A stretch of DNA of 64,000 nt from Salinivirga cyanobacteriivorans (GCF_001443605.1 NZ_CP013118.1:4427001-4491000); one strand, 5' to 3'; positions 42,285 to 52,204 are shown, counted from the stretch's first letter. The notes: generated from the sequence alone by a model not told the origin. Numbers and translations are program-made.

Positions 42285-43514
42285 ATGAAGCATATAATCA
42301 AAATAGTAATATTGATCATTGGATTTGGGCAAATGTTGCAAGCACAGGAACCGCTAAATCGGTATCTGGAAATTGCAGCGAAAAACAACCCTGAGTTGCA
42401 GGCAGAGTTCAATGAATATATGGCTGCACTCGAAGTAGCTCCGCAGGTGAAGGCATTGCCCGATCCAAAAGTGGCTTTTGCCTATTTCATTAGTCCGGTG
42501 GAGACACGTGAAGGTCCCCAGCAACTCAAAATATCGGCATCACAATATTTTCCCTGGTTTGGAACTTTAAAAGCAAAGGAAAATTCAGCTGTGCAAAATG
42601 CCAGAGCCAGTTATGAAATGTTTAAACAGACCCGGTCTCGTTTATATCAGGAAGTTAAAGTAGAATATTTTAATCTCTACTTTAATGAACGAGCCATTGA
42701 TATAACCCTTGAAAATATTGAGCTTTTACAGAGTATTCAAAAAATGGCAACCATCAAGATTGAGTCTGGATTAACTTCAATGGTAGATGAATATCGTATT
42801 CAATTAGAAATCAATGAGCTTGAAAATCAATTAGCACTACTGCGCGATAAAAGCGGGGTATTGAAAACAAGTTTCCGCAACCTGTTAAATGCTAAAAACG
42901 ATTTGATCATTAATTTGCCAGATACCCTTGAAAGAACCGATTTTCCATTGAGTAAACAGGCAGTACTTGATTCAATTCAGACTGGAAATCATAAACTATT
43001 AAAACTGGACTTTAAACAAGCAGCGCTGGCTTATCGTCAAGAAGCAGCCGAAAAAACAGGGATGCCTGACTTCAATATAGGCTTGAATTATACAATCATT
43101 GGCGAAGGTGAAAACAATGCTTCAGGAAAAGATGCCTTTGTGTTTCCATCTGTAGGTATTACAATTCCACTTTATCGTAAAAAATATAAAGCGATGGTGA
43201 ATGAGGTAGTCTATCTGCAGGAAGCTAATCAGAATGAGATTGAAAGTGAAAAAAATGAGTTGGAAATACTTCTTGACAGAACCTGGAAAGATTATCAGGA
43301 TGCTGACAGGCGTATTCAATTGTTTGAAAAACAGGTAAAACTGGCCAGACAGGCATTGAATTTACTGGAATCGGAATATGCAACTGAAAATTCTGATTTT
43401 GAAGAGATTTTGAGAATGGAACGTCAGGCTTTGAAATATAGTTTAGAGTTTGAAAAAGCAAAAACCGACAAGCAGGCTGCCATAGCTTTTATCGAATACC
43501 TGATGGGAAAATAA
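42285..43514 (+). CDS. TolC-family outer-membrane channel (CusC-like)
   Basis: 409 residues: signal peptide (IVILIIGFGQMLQAQ, cut before EP), then long helices with the two OEP repeats (residues about 30-200 and 220-405), e.g. AAKNNPELQAEFNEYMAALE and VGITIPLYRKKYKAMVNEVV. It forms the trimeric exit duct for the RND pump upstream. Starts 34 bp after cusA; same operon. Confidence 0.9.
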   Translation: MKHIIKIVILIIGFGQMLQAQEPLNRYLEIAAKNNPELQAEFNEYMAALEVAPQVKALPDPKVAFAYFISPVETREGPQQLKISASQYFPWFGTLKAKENSAVQNARASYEMFKQTRSRLYQEVKVEYFNLYFNERAIDITLENIELLQSIQKMATIKIESGLTSMVDEYRIQLEINELENQLALLRDKSGVLKTSFRNLLNAKNDLIINLPDTLERTDFPLSKQAVLDSIQTGNHKLLKLDFKQAALAYRQEAAEKTGMPDFNIGLNYTIIGEGENNASGKDAFVFPSVGITIPLYRKKYKAMVNEVVYLQEANQNEIESEKNELEILLDRTWKDYQDADRRIQLFEKQVKLARQALNLLESEYATENSDFEEILRMERQALKYSLEFEKAKTDKQAAIAFIEYLMGK

Positions 43515-43674
43515 GGTTGAGTTATTAATAAAAGAGAGGTCCGTAGGGCTGACATTATGGTAGAAAATGTAAAAAGAATAGAAAACTCGCTGCGACGGAA
43601 CGTGAATAAAAATCTCAAACCTGGTTATCGGCGATAGTGTAAAAAGAGGTTATTAGAATCAAAATCATAAACAT

Positions 43675-45516
43675 ATGAAAAATATAATTGAAAATATAAA
43701 ACAACATTACAAAACATTATCCATTGCTGTTGGTATTGGAATAGTGCTGGGAGTTCTGTTCACACTGATATTTTCTTCACCAAATCAATCCATCAACACA
43801 TCAACACATCAAAATACCAACACATCAACACATCAACATGAGCAGGAAGAGCCAACTACATGGACCTGTTCCATGCACCCGCAAATTAAGCAGGAAAAGC
43901 CCGGTGACTGTCCAATTTGTGGCATGGATCTGATTCCGCTGGAAAAGGCCAATTCCGGTGATGACAATATTGATCCGGATGAAATTATGCTCACAGAATC
44001 CGCTGCAAAATTGGCTGATATCCAGACCACCATGGTAAAAAAAGGAAATCCGTCGAAAACCATCTTTTTACAGGGTAAAGTTGAAGCTGATGAGCGCAAT
44101 ATTGCTGAACTTACCGCACGGTTTGGTGGCCGGCTGGAAAAACTCTTTGTGAATTTTACAGGTGAGCGCGTGCAGAAAGGTCAAAAGCTGGCTACAATCT
44201 ATTCACCCGAGTTGGTTACAGCACAGCGTGAATTGCTTGAGGCTGTTTCGCTAAAAGAGAATCGGCCTCAAATCTATAAAGCTGCCAAAGCAAAACTAAA
44301 ACTATGGGATTTGAGCGATGCACAAATTAGCGCAATTGAAGAAAAGGGTGAACCTAAACTCTACTTCGATATATTGGCACCAATAAATGGTACTGTCATG
44401 AAACGGCATGTGGCCGTGGGCGATTACGTGAAAATGGGCGACCCGCTGTTTAAAGTGGTAAACCTATCAACGGTTTGGGTCATGTTTGATGCTTATGAAG
44501 CAGATCTGCCCTGGATTGAAAAAGGCGATAACGTTGAGTTTGCCGTGGAAGCCCTTCCCGGTAAGACTTTTGAGGCGAAGGTATCTTTTATCGATCCGTT
44601 TATCAATCCACAGGTGCGCACTGCAAAAGTGAGAGTAGAGATACGAAACCCTGAAGATAAACTGAAACCGGGAATGTTTGTAAGTGGAACTTTGCACTCT
44701 ACAATTGCTGCTAAATCCAACCAGCTATTGATTCCCAAATCCTCAATATTATGGACGGGTAAACGCTCTGTTGTCTATGTGAAAATTCCAGAAAGGGAAT
44801 CGCCAAGCTTCTTGTACCGCGAAATTGAACTTGGACCAGAGGCCGGTAATTTTTATGTAGTTGCCAGTGGATTGGATGAGGGCGAAGAAATCGCAACTAA
44901 TGGTGTATTTAAAATCGATGCCGCAGCGCAATTGGAAGGCAAACGCAGCATGATGAACCCAAAGGGCGAGAAAGTTTCAACCGGCCATGACCATGACGAT
45001 ATGCAAATGGGCAGTGCCGATGAAGGGAAAACAAAAAAAACCTATACGCTCCCCGAAGATTATTCAGCACCTGATGCGTTTCAACAGCAACTCACTGTGG
45101 TTTACCATGAGTACATCGATATGAAAGATGCTTTTGTAGCTTCCGATACACAAAAAGTGAGTAACGAAGCCGGGCAGGTCAAAAAAGTGCTTGATGAGGT
45201 TGATATGGGATTGCTCGACGGTGATGCCCATATGAAATGGATGGATCATTTGGAAATTTTGAATAGAACAATTGAAACAATTAGTAAATCAGGTGATTTG
45301 GAAGAGCAAAGAAAAACTTTTTCTGAGTTCAATCTTGCTTTCTACAAAGCTGTAAAAACCTTTGGACTAGAGGGAGTAAAAACACACTATCAGTATTGCC
45401 CAATGGCCAATCGTGATCAGGGTGCCTATTGGTTTAGTAACGAGGAAGAAATAAAAAATCCGTATTTCGGTGAATCAATGCTTAAGTGTGGTGAAAATCG
45501 AGAAGTATTTGAATAA
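43675..45516 (+). CDS. cusB: CusB-like periplasmic adaptor with metal-binding domains
   Basis: 613 residues. N-terminal anchor (LSIAVGIGIVLGVLFTLIFS), a short Thr/His tandem region (NTSTHQ repeats, residues about 42-58), a heavy-metal-binding domain (TWTCSMHPQIKQEKPGDCPI, CGMDLIPLEK; two Cys-x-x-Cys/Met-His sites), then the membrane-fusion core with hairpin and barrel (EADERNIAELTARFGGRLEK; GDYVKMGDPLFKVVNLSTVW), and a C-terminal DUF3347 domain (about residues 470-613, YHEYIDMKDAFVASDTQKVS ... YCPMANRDQGAYWFS). It links pump and channel and hands over metal. The fused DUF3347 domain is a frequent Bacteroidota variant. Confidence 0.92.
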   Translation: MKNIIENIKQHYKTLSIAVGIGIVLGVLFTLIFSSPNQSINTSTHQNTNTSTHQHEQEEPTTWTCSMHPQIKQEKPGDCPICGMDLIPLEKANSGDDNIDPDEIMLTESAAKLADIQTTMVKKGNPSKTIFLQGKVEADERNIAELTARFGGRLEKLFVNFTGERVQKGQKLATIYSPELVTAQRELLEAVSLKENRPQIYKAAKAKLKLWDLSDAQISAIEEKGEPKLYFDILAPINGTVMKRHVAVGDYVKMGDPLFKVVNLSTVWVMFDAYEADLPWIEKGDNVEFAVEALPGKTFEAKVSFIDPFINPQVRTAKVRVEIRNPEDKLKPGMFVSGTLHSTIAAKSNQLLIPKSSILWTGKRSVVYVKIPERESPSFLYREIELGPEAGNFYVVASGLDEGEEIATNGVFKIDAAAQLEGKRSMMNPKGEKVSTGHDHDDMQMGSADEGKTKKTYTLPEDYSAPDAFQQQLTVVYHEYIDMKDAFVASDTQKVSNEAGQVKKVLDEVDMGLLDGDAHMKWMDHLEILNRTIETISKSGDLEEQRKTFSEFNLAFYKAVKTFGLEGVKTHYQYCPMANRDQGAYWFSNEEEIKNPYFGESMLKCGENREVFE

Positions 45517-45542
45517 TTGTTTAACCATTAAACTACACAACT

Positions 45543-45881
45543 ATGAAATTTAGAACACTTGTTTTACTTGCAACCCTGTTTTTGGGAACTCTAAATTTAC
45601 TTGCACAGGGAAAAACTGAAAAGTTCAAAGTATACGGTAATTGCGGAATGTGCGAAAACCGTATTGAAAAGGCCGCTAAAAGTATAGATGGCGTTTCAAT
45701 GGCCGATTGGGATAAGTCTACTGAGATGCTAGAGGTATCATTTAATAGTGGTAAAACCAATGTGGACGCTATTCAAAGGGCAATTGTAAAAGTTGGCCAT
45801 GATACGAAAAAATACAAAGCAGATGATAAAACCTATGAAGGGTTACCAGGCTGTTGTAAATATGAAAGACCCGAAGAATAA
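45543..45881 (+). CDS. Exported HMA-domain metal-binding protein 1
   Basis: 112 residues: signal peptide (LVLLATLFLGTLNLLAQ) and one heavy-metal-associated domain whose metal loop is YGNCGMCENRIEKA (CxxC with Met), ending in GLPGCCKYERPEE, a second Cys pair. Likely a periplasmic copper carrier for the efflux system. It starts 26 bp after cusB, so it belongs to the same operon. A paralogue lies at 49282-49680. Confidence 0.88.
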   Translation: MKFRTLVLLATLFLGTLNLLAQGKTEKFKVYGNCGMCENRIEKAAKSIDGVSMADWDKSTEMLEVSFNSGKTNVDAIQRAIVKVGHDTKKYKADDKTYEGLPGCCKYERPEE

Positions 45882-45969
45882 AAATGGGTGAGAAAAAATA
45901 ACTGGCTGACATCCACCAGTTGTCAGTCAGTTTAAATATAAAAAATGTAAAAACTGAAAGGAGATTTTT

Positions 45970-46188
45970 ATGCATGGACATGGAGTATTTGGACTCGGAA
46001 TGGGATGGGGCTGGATTATAGGCCTCGTAATCGTTATAGTTATTATCTGGGTATTTTTTAAATTTATGAACCAGGATAAAAAAGTATCTAACAATAAAAC
46101 TCCATTAGATTTGCTGAACGAACGATATGCAAAAGGTGAAATCGATAAACAGGAGTATGAAGAGAAAAAGAGAGATCTTACCTCTTGA
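45970..46188 (+). CDS. Small SHOCT-domain membrane protein
   Basis: 72 residues: MHGHGVFGLGMGWGWIIGLV start with a membrane helix (IIGLVIVIVIIWVFFKFM), then a C-terminal SHOCT motif (PLDLLNERYAKGEIDKQEYE). A perfect AAAGGAG ribosome-binding site lies 6 bases before the ATG. SHOCT proteins of this size accompany copper-handling genes (context); function unknown. Confidence 0.85.
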   Translation: MHGHGVFGLGMGWGWIIGLVIVIVIIWVFFKFMNQDKKVSNNKTPLDLLNERYAKGEIDKQEYEEKKRDLTS

Positions 46189-46314
46189 TTAATGATTTCG
46201 ATCCTTTATTTTATGGTTTTTATCGTACAAACATAAAATTCATCAAAAAAATCACCTTTTATTTGGAATTAAACATGCTTTTATCTTAATTTAGTTTATA
46301 TAAAAATTATTATT

Positions 46315-49248
46315 ATGCTTAGAAAAAGTTTATCCGTTGTAGTTATTTTAATGTTTTTGATCAATATTTCTGTTGCTCAATCCAATTTGCTCAAGCAGCG
46401 GGCCACATTGATTAAAACTTCGCAAAACATGCAGCAAGTGCCCTCGCTGGCCCAAAGAATGCAATCCGGTAATTTTGTGCCGGCAGAAAAAATAGTAAAA
46501 GAAGTTAATCCTAAAGAACGGGGGATCAACCAGGTTGTGCCGGGGAAAGGTTTTCCAAAGGGTGGTGATCCGTTGCGCAATTTGCAGATGCGTTCTAACC
46601 AGTACAAAAATAGTTCACCTATATTAACATTCGAAGCTACCAGTGCATATGTAACGCCCACAGACCCAACCGGAGCCGTAGGGCCCAATCATTTTGTGAA
46701 TGCATGGAACTCATCATTCAGAATTTGGGACAAAGCAGGCAATCCATTGACGCCGGCAGCTTCATTAAGCAATATTTTTCCGGGTGAAACAATGGGCGAT
46801 CCCATTGTAATGTACGACCAGTTTGTCGACCGTTTTTTGATTACCCAGTTCTATTCAAACGGATTTTTAGTAGCAATATCACAGGGTCCTGATCCGGTTA
46901 ATGATGGATGGTATACCTATGAATTTCCAACCAGTACATTTCCGGATTATCCGAAATATTCCATATGGTCTGATGGCTACTACATTACGGCCAACAAGAA
47001 TTCATCTACAGCCGGAACAAGTGAGGTTGTTTATGCTTTGGAGCGTGACAAAATAATACAGGGCGATCCCACTGCCCAGATGATTGGTTTTCCATTACCC
47101 ACAATTAATACCAATGGTTTTTTTAGTCCGCTTGCATTTAATGTAACCGGAACAGAATTACCTCCGGCAGGCAATACGCCTATAGTTTACATGCAAGATG
47201 ATTCATGGGCTGGTGTAGCTGAGGATCACCTGAAGATCTGGTCCATTGATGTTGACTGGGATTATCCTGCAAATTCTACAATTTCTGATCCACAGGAGAT
47301 TACCACAACACCATTTGATGGACTTTTCGATGGAGGTTCTTTTTCAAATTTACCGCAGCCCAGTGGCAGTGATATCGATGCGTTGCAAGCTACAATAATG
47401 TACATGGCGCAATATCGCCGTTTTGCAAACCACAACTCAGTCGTTTTTAATTTTGTGGTAGACCTTGACGGTAACGATGACCTGAGTGGAATTCGCTGGT
47501 ATGAACTAAGACAGGCTACTGACACTGACCCATGGGAAATTTATCAGGAAGGAACTTATGCACAACCAGATGGAAATAGTGCTTTTTCTGGCAATATGAA
47601 CATCGATGGACAGGGAAATATAGCATTGGCTTACACAATTGTAAGCGATACAGCATATCCATCGTTACGATACACAGGAAGATTTGCTGCTGATCCACTC
47701 AATATAATGACCCTGGAAGAGGAGACCATTGCAAACGGCACACAGTCAAATCCATCTTATCGGTATGGTGATTATTCACAAATGACAATTGACCCAGAGG
47801 ATGACCTTACATTTTGGTCCATTGGTGAGTATTTTACGGGTGGAGCGCGCAAAAACCAGGTGGGTGTATTTAAATTGGCACCTGATTTTGAGAAGGACTT
47901 TGGAGTAGTAAGTGTCGATTCACCTCAAGGTTTACTTATGGATAGTGATGAGCAGGTTACAATTACTATTAGAAACTTTGGAGCATCCGCTCAAATTGAT
48001 ATTCCGGTTTTCTATCAAATTAATAACCAGACTCCTATCAGTGAGGTTGTAACAGATAGTGTTCATTCCGGGGAATTATTTCAGTATACTTTTCAGCAAA
48101 CAGCAGACCTCTCATTAACGGATACAACTTATGATTTAAAAGTATTTACAGCCCTGCCTGCCGATGAAAATTTAAATAACGACAGTTTACTAGTAACCCT
48201 TGCTCCACTTGATGCAAAAGATGTTGGGATGGAAGCCATAATGGCTCCACAGTCAGGATCTGGATTGACAGGTGATGAAACAATCACAGTACAAATAAAA
48301 AACTTTGGTGCTGAGGCACAGGCTGACTTCTTAGTTAAATATACATTAAACGATAACCCTGCTATTTTCGGAATTGTTCATGATTCTCTGTATAACGATG
48401 ATGTATTTACATATAGTTTTCCACAAACAGAAGATTTTTTGGCCGTTCAAGACTATAATTTGACAGTTTTTACAGATTTAGATGGTGATGAGGAATTAAC
48501 AAATGATACCCTTTCTGTGGTAATATCAAATTCTTTCTGTATGCCACAATCAGATTGTTCGCAAGGACATGGTATTTATAATTTTCAATTGGGTACAATA
48601 AATCACACATCAGTCTGTAATGATTCTGGTTATGTCGATTATTCCGGTTTGACATCAAATATCTATATTGATGAACCTCAGATAATGAATATTACTACAA
48701 ACCACGGAGATGTATATGTAAAAGCCTGGATCGATTTCAATGATAATTTCGTATTTGAGAGCGATGAGGTAATTGTAGATAATGAGTTAATTGCTGCAGG
48801 AGAGGGCCCGGGAGAATATAGTGCATCATTTGGAGTTCAATTCCCTGAAAATATAACCGTAGGTGAGCATTTGCTTAGAGTAAAAACCAGCGGTGACGAA
48901 ATTGTTCCCGAAAATGCTTGCGACGCTGCTTCTTTCGGTGAAACAGAAGATTATAAAGTTAATTTGAAAAGTACCACAGGTATTGATGATGTTTTTTCAG
49001 CATCTGAACTAAAAATAAGAAACCTGGGGGGAGGTCAGTATGAAGCAGTCCTGGATAGCGACGGTCAAAACCCCTTAATAATAAGTCTGCACGACATTCA
49101 GGGCAAAACAATACTTTATAATCGTGTATTTCCAGTAAATGGAAAATATACGTACAAATTTAATATGAATTATGCCCCAGATGGAATCTACCTGCTACGT
49201 ATGGGTAATGATCAGTGGAGTAAAGTTAAAAAGATAAGTGTGAACTAA
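46315..49248 (+). CDS. Large secreted GEVED-domain protein with T9SS sorting tail
   Basis: 977 residues: signal peptide (VVVILMFLINISVAQ), a propeller-like N-terminal half (TDPTGAVGPNHFVNAWNSSF ... GRFAADPLNIM), two CARDB-like Ig repeats (about residues 535-625 and 640-735; EQVTITIRNFGASAQIDIPV and ETITVQIKNFGAEAQADFLV), a GEVED domain (GDVYVKAWIDFNDNFVFESD ... FGETEDYKVNL) and a type IX secretion C-terminal domain (about 905-977; ISLHDIQGKTILYNRVFPVN). It should be exported by the T9SS and attached to the surface. Sits between the two HMA genes; involvement in metal handling is not evident. Confidence 0.88.
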   Translation: MLRKSLSVVVILMFLINISVAQSNLLKQRATLIKTSQNMQQVPSLAQRMQSGNFVPAEKIVKEVNPKERGINQVVPGKGFPKGGDPLRNLQMRSNQYKNSSPILTFEATSAYVTPTDPTGAVGPNHFVNAWNSSFRIWDKAGNPLTPAASLSNIFPGETMGDPIVMYDQFVDRFLITQFYSNGFLVAISQGPDPVNDGWYTYEFPTSTFPDYPKYSIWSDGYYITANKNSSTAGTSEVVYALERDKIIQGDPTAQMIGFPLPTINTNGFFSPLAFNVTGTELPPAGNTPIVYMQDDSWAGVAEDHLKIWSIDVDWDYPANSTISDPQEITTTPFDGLFDGGSFSNLPQPSGSDIDALQATIMYMAQYRRFANHNSVVFNFVVDLDGNDDLSGIRWYELRQATDTDPWEIYQEGTYAQPDGNSAFSGNMNIDGQGNIALAYTIVSDTAYPSLRYTGRFAADPLNIMTLEEETIANGTQSNPSYRYGDYSQMTIDPEDDLTFWSIGEYFTGGARKNQVGVFKLAPDFEKDFGVVSVDSPQGLLMDSDEQVTITIRNFGASAQIDIPVFYQINNQTPISEVVTDSVHSGELFQYTFQQTADLSLTDTTYDLKVFTALPADENLNNDSLLVTLAPLDAKDVGMEAIMAPQSGSGLTGDETITVQIKNFGAEAQADFLVKYTLNDNPAIFGIVHDSLYNDDVFTYSFPQTEDFLAVQDYNLTVFTDLDGDEELTNDTLSVVISNSFCMPQSDCSQGHGIYNFQLGTINHTSVCNDSGYVDYSGLTSNIYIDEPQIMNITTNHGDVYVKAWIDFNDNFVFESDEVIVDNELIAAGEGPGEYSASFGVQFPENITVGEHLLRVKTSGDEIVPENACDAASFGETEDYKVNLKSTTGIDDVFSASELKIRNLGGGQYEAVLDSDGQNPLIISLHDIQGKTILYNRVFPVNGKYTYKFNMNYAPDGIYLLRMGNDQWSKVKKISVN

Positions 49249-49281
49249 ATTAGAATATAAATCAAATTAAAATCAGAGACT

Positions 49282-49680
49282 ATGAGACCTAAATTTTTTG
49301 TAACAATTTTATTCATTATGGCGAGTGCTACTGCACTGCTGGCCGGAGAGAAAAACTTGAAATTGAAAGTATATGGAAATTGCGGTATGTGTGAAACACG
49401 TATCGAAAAAGCAGCAGAATCGGTCGATGGTGTTACTGAGGCATCATGGGACAAATCAACAAAAATGTTAGAACTTACCATGTCCGATAATGTAGATGAA
49501 ATGACCATACACAACGCGATTGCAAAAGCCGGACACGATACCCAAAAGGCTAAAGCTGATGACGCAACATACAGCGATTTGCCCGGATGCTGCAAATACG
49601 ACCGTGCAGCCAAAAAATCAGGCTCAGATTGCAAAACACCTTGTAAAAAAGCAAAGAAAAAGGAGTGCGATAAGTCTTAA
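49282..49680 (+). CDS. Exported HMA-domain metal-binding protein 2
   Basis: 132 residues, clearly homologous to the protein at 45543: signal peptide (FVTILFIMASATALLAG), HMA loop YGNCGMCETRIEKA and LPGCCKYDRAA. It adds a Lys/Cys-rich tail (SGSDCKTPCKKAKKKECDKS) with three more Cys that may bind further metal. Starts 33 bp after the T9SS protein and ends with a strong terminator. Confidence 0.88.
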   Translation: MRPKFFVTILFIMASATALLAGEKNLKLKVYGNCGMCETRIEKAAESVDGVTEASWDKSTKMLELTMSDNVDEMTIHNAIAKAGHDTQKAKADDATYSDLPGCCKYDRAAKKSGSDCKTPCKKAKKKECDKS

Positions 49681-49697
49681 AACGTATTGCTTAAATG

Positions 49698-49731
49698 AAC
49701 CCGGCAATTGATAAAATTGTCGGGTTTTTTT
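49698..49731 (+). terminator. Rho-independent terminator after HMA gene 2
   Basis: AACCCGGCAATT / AATTGTCGGGTT (12-bp stem, one G-T pair) followed by T7. Confidence 0.9.
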
Positions 49732-49859
49732 GTGAACCAATAGCTGGTCCGTCTGTCTTAATTATACCGATTTGTTTATCTTAAGGTTATGTTTATGTTA
49801 ATAAATTGGAACACTCAGAATCTAATAATATTTTTTGTATTTTAACACATTAAAATTCA

Positions 49860-50777
49860 ATGGGTATGAAGCCGCGCTTTGAGCTTGACTTATCTCAAAA
49901 TGTAAAGCAAAATGTTTTGCGAATGATTCATGAGCAGTATGATCAGATTATATTTTTTTGTAATGCCCGAAATATGGATCCCGATAAATCAGTTCATGAA
50001 ATCAGAAAAAGTTTTAAGCGATTGCGGGCCCTGTTAAGGCTTATTCGCGATGCCATAGGTTATAGTACTTACTATAGAGAAAACAGCTTTTGCAGAGATG
50101 AGTCAAAATTATTGAGTGACTTAAGAGACCTGAAAGTTTTTCACGAAGATTTGACCTTTTTGGCTGAAAAACATGCGTCACCTGCAAATAATCACCTTAT
50201 TGAACAACTACAGGAAACCATCATTGGCCAGAAAAACAAGAAATATGAAGAAGTAATGCATGATGCGTTGTTTAAAAAAATAGCAGTTGATGTGGAGGCA
50301 GCCAAAGAACGCGCCAGTATGTTTTTATTTCGCTTTGAAGGGTTCAGCATCATAGCCCCGGGGATAAAACGGATTTACAAAAAAGGTCGGAAAGAGCTTG
50401 ATTTAGTAAGAAAAAATCCAAACACCGAAAACTACCACAACTTAAGAAAACGGGTTAAGTACTTAATGTATTTTATGCAAATCTTGAACCCACTTTACCC
50501 GCAATACTTTAAAACCATAGAAAAGGATCTTGATAAAGCCTCAGACAAACTTGGACTTGACCACAATTTTGCTGAATTAGTTCTTTTTGTAGAAAATATA
50601 GACAAGCGTGCTGCTACAAGCAAGGTGAAAAATGAATTCATTGAATGGATAGAAGGTTTAAGGCTTGAATTACAACAGGAAGCACTGCAACTGGTAGAGA
50701 ATATTTATGTAGAACCGGCTGCAGCTTTTACGAAAAGAGTAAAAGAATATTTTGATATTAATTATACTGTAAACTAA
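49860..50777 (+). CDS. CHAD-domain protein
   Basis: 305 residues, almost all helical. Conserved basic/His features of CHAD domains: DKSVHEIRKSFKRLRALLRL (about residues 41-60) and NYHNLRKRVKYLMYFMQIL (about 195-213). CHAD proteins bind inorganic polyphosphate through these clusters (family knowledge). No CYTH phosphatase is fused. The next gene follows 11 bp on, so they are probably cotranscribed. Either of two starts (MGMK...) two codons apart is possible. Confidence 0.85.
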   Translation: MGMKPRFELDLSQNVKQNVLRMIHEQYDQIIFFCNARNMDPDKSVHEIRKSFKRLRALLRLIRDAIGYSTYYRENSFCRDESKLLSDLRDLKVFHEDLTFLAEKHASPANNHLIEQLQETIIGQKNKKYEEVMHDALFKKIAVDVEAAKERASMFLFRFEGFSIIAPGIKRIYKKGRKELDLVRKNPNTENYHNLRKRVKYLMYFMQILNPLYPQYFKTIEKDLDKASDKLGLDHNFAELVLFVENIDKRAATSKVKNEFIEWIEGLRLELQQEALQLVENIYVEPAAAFTKRVKEYFDINYTVN

Positions 50778-50788
50778 AATTTATAGCC

Positions 50789-51526
50789 ATGGATACGCAA
50801 AAACTAGCTATGCAACAAAAGGTTATGGAATGCATGGAAGAAAATATGAAGGGTTGGAGCCACATATTGGAAATGCAGAAAGATTATGACCGCTTTGTGA
50901 AGAACATGAAAAAAATACAGGAATTACAACCTGCAGTGCATAATGACACTGAGCCAATTGCAGTAAACATAAAAAATACACGCGAAAAGCTCATAGCACA
51001 ATTGCTACCAGTTTTAAAAGTGCTCTCAGTTTATGCCCATGACAAAAAAATGAAAAAACTGGAGCAAAAAACCAAAACAGATCGCAAAGCCCTGAATAAA
51101 CTTAGTGCAGGTAAATTGGAGAAGGAGGCTCTCAATATTTGGAAAGCCATTAATAAGCATCAGAACACCAATGTTGAGGGAAAAAAGAGTACTGAACCTG
51201 AAAAATACGGTTTGTCGCAAAAAATGATCGATAGTTTGTATGAAACTATTGTGCAATATAAAAACCTGCGTCAAAACTATAAAGAAGAGCGAAAAGCTCA
51301 AAAAAAAGCAATTGAATCAACCCAGGAACTTATCAGGGCCAATAATAAACTATTGAAAAATCGCATTGATAAATTCATTTTTCTTTTTGAGCAAAGTCAA
51401 CCAGATTTTTTTAATGCTTATGCCATGGCACGCAAGAATAAACCTATGCCGGCAAAACCACCCAAGAAAAGCAGCAATGGTCAAACAAAAAATAAACAAA
51501 CTAAAAAAACAACCGATAAGAAATAG
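50789..51526 (+). CDS. Lysine-rich coiled-coil protein, unknown function
   Basis: 245 residues, helical with heptad-like stretches (EKLIAQLLPVLKVLSVYAHD; YKEERKAQKKAIESTQELIR) and a Lys/Asn/Thr-rich, disordered tail (SSNGQTKNKQTKKTTDKK). No family recognised. Cotranscribed with the CHAD gene; its basic nature would also suit polyphosphate or nucleic acid binding (inference). N-terminus starts MDTQKLAMQQKVMECMEENM. Confidence 0.7.
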   Translation: MDTQKLAMQQKVMECMEENMKGWSHILEMQKDYDRFVKNMKKIQELQPAVHNDTEPIAVNIKNTREKLIAQLLPVLKVLSVYAHDKKMKKLEQKTKTDRKALNKLSAGKLEKEALNIWKAINKHQNTNVEGKKSTEPEKYGLSQKMIDSLYETIVQYKNLRQNYKEERKAQKKAIESTQELIRANNKLLKNRIDKFIFLFEQSQPDFFNAYAMARKNKPMPAKPPKKSSNGQTKNKQTKKTTDKK

Positions 51527-51556
51527 TTTGTTTTTCGAAAACATTTTCTAACTTTG
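51527..51556 (+). promoter_or_regulatory. Promoter of rplS
   Basis: TTTG (51527-51530) and TAACTTTG (51549-51556), 18-base spacer, matching the Bacteroidota -33/-7 consensus, 76 bp before the rplS start codon. Confidence 0.65.
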
Positions 51557-51631
51557 CAGCCTCAAAGTAATCTCTGGCACGTTAAACTGCTACATTGCTT
51601 TTAAAATTTTAACTATAAAAGCTTTAGGAAA

Positions 51632-51988
51632 ATGGATTTAATGAAAGTTGTAGATGAGCATTTTAAGGAAGAGCGAAAACTTCCTGAATTTAAAGTAGGT
51701 GATACTGTAACTGTTCACTACAAAATTAAAGAGGGAAACAAAGAGCGTATCCAGAATTTCCGCGGAGTAGTATTGCAGCGTCGTGGAACAGGAATTAACG
51801 AAACCTTTACTGTGCGCAAAATGGCAAGCGGTGTTGGTGTAGAAAGAATTTTTCCGGTAAACTCTCCTTTCGTGGAGCAGGTCGATATTAACAAAAGAGG
51901 TAAAGTTCGCCGTGCACGTATCTTTTACTTCAGAAACCTTACCGGTAAAAGCGCACGTATTAAAGAAAAAATTTATACAAAATCATAA
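51632..51988 (+). CDS. rplS: 50S ribosomal protein L19
   Basis: 118 residues, the usual L19 length. Family motifs: [60 protein letters not shown] and [20 protein letters not shown]. It sits at the 30S-50S interface. Own promoter and terminator, so it is monocistronic here, away from the rpsP-trmD genes with which it is grouped in many bacteria. Confidence 0.98.
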   Translation: MDLMKVVDEHFKEERKLPEFKVGDTVTVHYKIKEGNKERIQNFRGVVLQRRGTGINETFTVRKMASGVGVERIFPVNSPFVEQVDINKRGKVRRARIFYFRNLTGKSARIKEKIYTKS

Positions 51989-52009
51989 CCACGGTTTTGT
52001 TACGATATC

Positions 52010-52041
52010 AGGACGTCTCCACCGGATGACGTCCTTTTTTT
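52010..52041 (+). terminator. Rho-independent terminator after rplS
   Basis: AGGACGTC / GACGTCCT (8-bp stem, 10-base loop) followed by T7. Confidence 0.88.
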
Positions 52042-52204
52042 GTGCTTTTTTTCAATACTTTTGTGTGCTTTAACAAGAAACATTAAATTTGGTCTGATAA
52101 ATCAGGAGCTTGATGCCAATGGGCCAATAATGAACCAATCGTAAGTTCGCATTAATTAAATCAGGGGCCAGGTTCCGACTACTTAAATTAAAAACTATTT
52201 AGGG

